Part shown: positions 62,516 through 64,000 of the stretch, piece by piece
How positions within the stretch are numbered: the stretch's first letter is position 1
Layout of the letters: each line of letters begins with the position of its first letter
NCBI GenBank assembly: GCA_963699525.1
Contig: CAVOUI010000012.1
Span: forward strand, 62,001-126,000
Length of the DNA stretch: 64,000 bases
Direction: 5' to 3'
Source: SG8-41 sp963699525
GTDB lineage: Bacteria; Pseudomonadota; Gammaproteobacteria; Burkholderiales; SG8-41
Program-made: the position numbers and the translations under genes
The notes under the pieces: generated by a model
Databases searched by the model: none
What the model was told of the DNA's origin: nothing
The model's input: the letters and a program-made list of their open reading frames with translations, nothing else

Positions 62516-64000
62516 GCGCAGCATTCAAAGGCCGGCGCGAGGACGCGCGCCTCATCACAGGGCAGGGCCGCTACAGCGCCGACTGGAGCTTTCCCGGCCA
62601 GCTGCACGCGTCATTTCTCCGGTCCGACCGCGCGCACGCGGAAATCGTCTCGCTCGACATCGCGCGGGCGCGCGCCGCGCCCGGCGTCGTTGCCGTGCTG
62701 ACGGGAAGAGACACGACGCGGGCCGGCTTCAAGACCGCGCCCTCCATGGTCAAGTGGCCGGGGCGCGGCGGGGCGGCGATCAAGGTCCCGCACCGCGACG
62801 TGCTCGCCGAGGGGCGCGTGCGCTTCGTCGGCCAGGAGGTCGCGCTGGTGGTCGCGCAAACAGCGCTGGCGGCGCAGGACGCCGTTGAGGCGATCGAAGT
62901 CGAGTACCGTGATCTGCCGGCGGTGGTGGAGGCCGAGGCCGCGCTGGCCCAGGGCGCGCCGCAACTCCACGCGGACATTCCCGGCAACGTCTGCTTCGAT
63001 TACGAGTACGGCGACGAGGCGAAGGTGAACGAGGCCTTTGCCCGCGCCGCGCGCGTCGTCCGCTTGACGCTCGATTGCACGCGCCTCGCGGGCAATCCGA
63101 TGGAGCCCAAGGCCTGCGTCGCCGCGTACGACGCGGCCACGGACACCTACGATCTCTATTCGCCGACCCAGGGCATGTCCATGACACGGGCGGGGCTTGC
63201 GGGCATCACGGGGCTGCCGCCGGAGCGCTTTCGCGTGCACGCCCACGACGTCGGCGGCGGCTTCGGCATCCGCTCCGATGCCTACGTGGAGTACCTCGCC
63301 TGCCTGCTCGCGGCGAAAACATTCGGCCGGCCGGTGAAGTGGGTGGGCTCGCGCGCCGAGACCTTCCTTTCCGACTACCACGGGCGCGCGGCGATGATGA
63401 CCGGCGAGCTCGCGCTCGACCGCGACGGCGGCTTCCTTGCAATCCGCTTCGACTGGCTCGTCAACTCCGGCGCGTACCTCTCCCAGCCCGGGCCGGTAAT
63501 CAACACGGTCACGCCGGTCACTCACGCGGTCAATGCCTACCGGATACCCGTCGTGTATGGCCGGCACCGCCTCGTCCTCACCAACACGACGCCCACCACC
63601 GCCTACCGCGGAGCCGCGCGGCCCAACGTCTCGTACCTCGTCGAGCGGCTGGTGGAGGCCGCCGCGCGCGAAACCGGGATCGACCGGATCGAGCTACGGC
63701 GCCGCAATCTCATCCCGCGAGAGGCATTCCCGTACAAGGCGGCGACCGTGGACTACGACAGCGGCGATCCCCCGGGCCAGCTCGAGCGCGCGCTGGAGGA
63801 GTCCAAGTGGAAGTCGTTCGAGGCGCGGAGGGCGGAGGCCGCAAAGCGCGGGAAGCTGCGCGGCATTGCCTGCGCGATGTTCATCGAGCCCGCCGGGGCG
63901 AGCGTCGCGCCCAAGGAGGAGGCCTTCATCAAGTTCGGGAACTCCGGCAATGCGCTCGTCTACGCGCTCGCGGGGCCCTCGGGGCAGGGGCACGAGACGG
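62512..64000 (+). CDS. Xanthine dehydrogenase family molybdopterin-binding subunit (partial, runs off the right edge)
   Basis: The first 496 residues of a CoxL/XdhB-like large subunit. It starts FKGRREDARLITGQGRYSAD, the usual domain-1 start, with no twin-arginine signal, unlike the enzyme at 7879-10061. Further blocks are VGQEVALVVA, GNPMEPKACVAAYD and DVGGGFGIRSDAYVEY, a molybdopterin-loop type segment. The enzyme is probably cytoplasmic and forms a complex with small and FAD subunits outside the window. It is coupled to the decarboxylase genes. Confidence 0.92.
   Translation, partial: MSAAFKGRREDARLITGQGRYSADWSFPGQLHASFLRSDRAHAEIVSLDIARARAAPGVVAVLTGRDTTRAGFKTAPSMVKWPGRGGAAIKVPHRDVLAEGRVRFVGQEVALVVAQTALAAQDAVEAIEVEYRDLPAVVEAEAALAQGAPQLHADIPGNVCFDYEYGDEAKVNEAFARAARVVRLTLDCTRLAGNPMEPKACVAAYDAATDTYDLYSPTQGMSMTRAGLAGITGLPPERFRVHAHDVGGGFGIRSDAYVEYLACLLAAKTFGRPVKWVGSRAETFLSDYHGRAAMMTGELALDRDGGFLAIRFDWLVNSGAYLSQPGPVINTVTPVTHAVNAYRIPVVYGRHRLVLTNTTPTTAYRGAARPNVSYLVERLVEAAARETGIDRIELRRRNLIPREAFPYKAATVDYDSGDPPGQLERALEESKWKSFEARRAEAAKRGKLRGIACAMFIEPAGASVAPKEEAFIKFGNSGNALVYALAGPSGQGHET

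Overview
The window is a GC-rich, densely packed stretch of a betaproteobacterial chromosome. It most resembles an environmental Burkholderiales. The best clue is seven separate periplasmic substrate-binding proteins of the Bug/TctC (tripartite tricarboxylate) family, each without its own TctA/TctB permease; that expansion is typical of this group. Fifteen otherwise intact reading frames are broken, and in every case the repair is removal of one inserted base. I read this as insertion-type sequence error more than gene decay, and I annotate those genes as single features.

Layout. 1-3627: a partial SDR, then a plus-strand operon (amidohydrolase, Bug protein, SDR). 3624-10531: a seven-gene minus-strand operon of an iron-sulfur/molybdenum hydroxylase pair, SDR, Bug protein, SDR, a conserved unknown and a UGSC-family selenoprotein. 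The selenoprotein is read through an in-frame TGA followed by a perfect SECIS-like hairpin. 10639-16921: a carboxymuconolactone decarboxylase-like protein, small membrane proteins, an EamA transporter, a lytic transglycosylase, penicillin-binding protein 1B (mrcB), a TPR lipoprotein and a Crp/Fnr regulator. 17266-20540: a slipin (SPFH/band-7) gene and, upstream on the same strand, a compact array of 17 tRNA or tRNA-like genes. Several are abnormal: a Lys tRNA interrupted by about 146 nt of structured RNA, Leu- and Ser-type tRNAs without a long variable arm, and tRNAs that abut or overlap. 21079-35364: catabolic and scavenging genes (Bug proteins, peroxiredoxin, oxidoreductases, esterase, deacetylase, NHL protein, dioxygenase, cytochrome c-Vgb fusion).

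35439-42614: an MscS channel, an NTF2-like protein, and an AraC-controlled group in which a 78-bp element is duplicated before a methyltransferase gene and an FAD oxidase gene. 42756-48421: an ECF42-type sigma factor with its usual YciI/DGPF-domain partners, VOC and SRPBCC proteins, and a predicted ECF42 promoter at 44014-44040. 48427-50138: an ABC-2 exporter. 50210-55548: a Bug protein, hydrolase, possible ferritin-like protein, NAD malic enzyme and SDR. 55677-58859: a complete TRAP transporter. 58915-64000: a MetE-like protein, a BON lipoprotein, an EamA transporter, a two-subunit thiamine-diphosphate decarboxylase and a molybdenum hydroxylase large subunit that runs off the right edge.

As a whole the region is an organic-acid scavenging landscape, with many solute receptors next to dehydrogenases, hydrolases and molybdenum hydroxylases. 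Two parts stand out: the UGSC selenoprotein operon and the slipin/tRNA-like array. The array may be a variant of the RNA-repair-associated SPFH plus tRNA-like RNA systems; no RtcB ligase lies in the window to confirm this.
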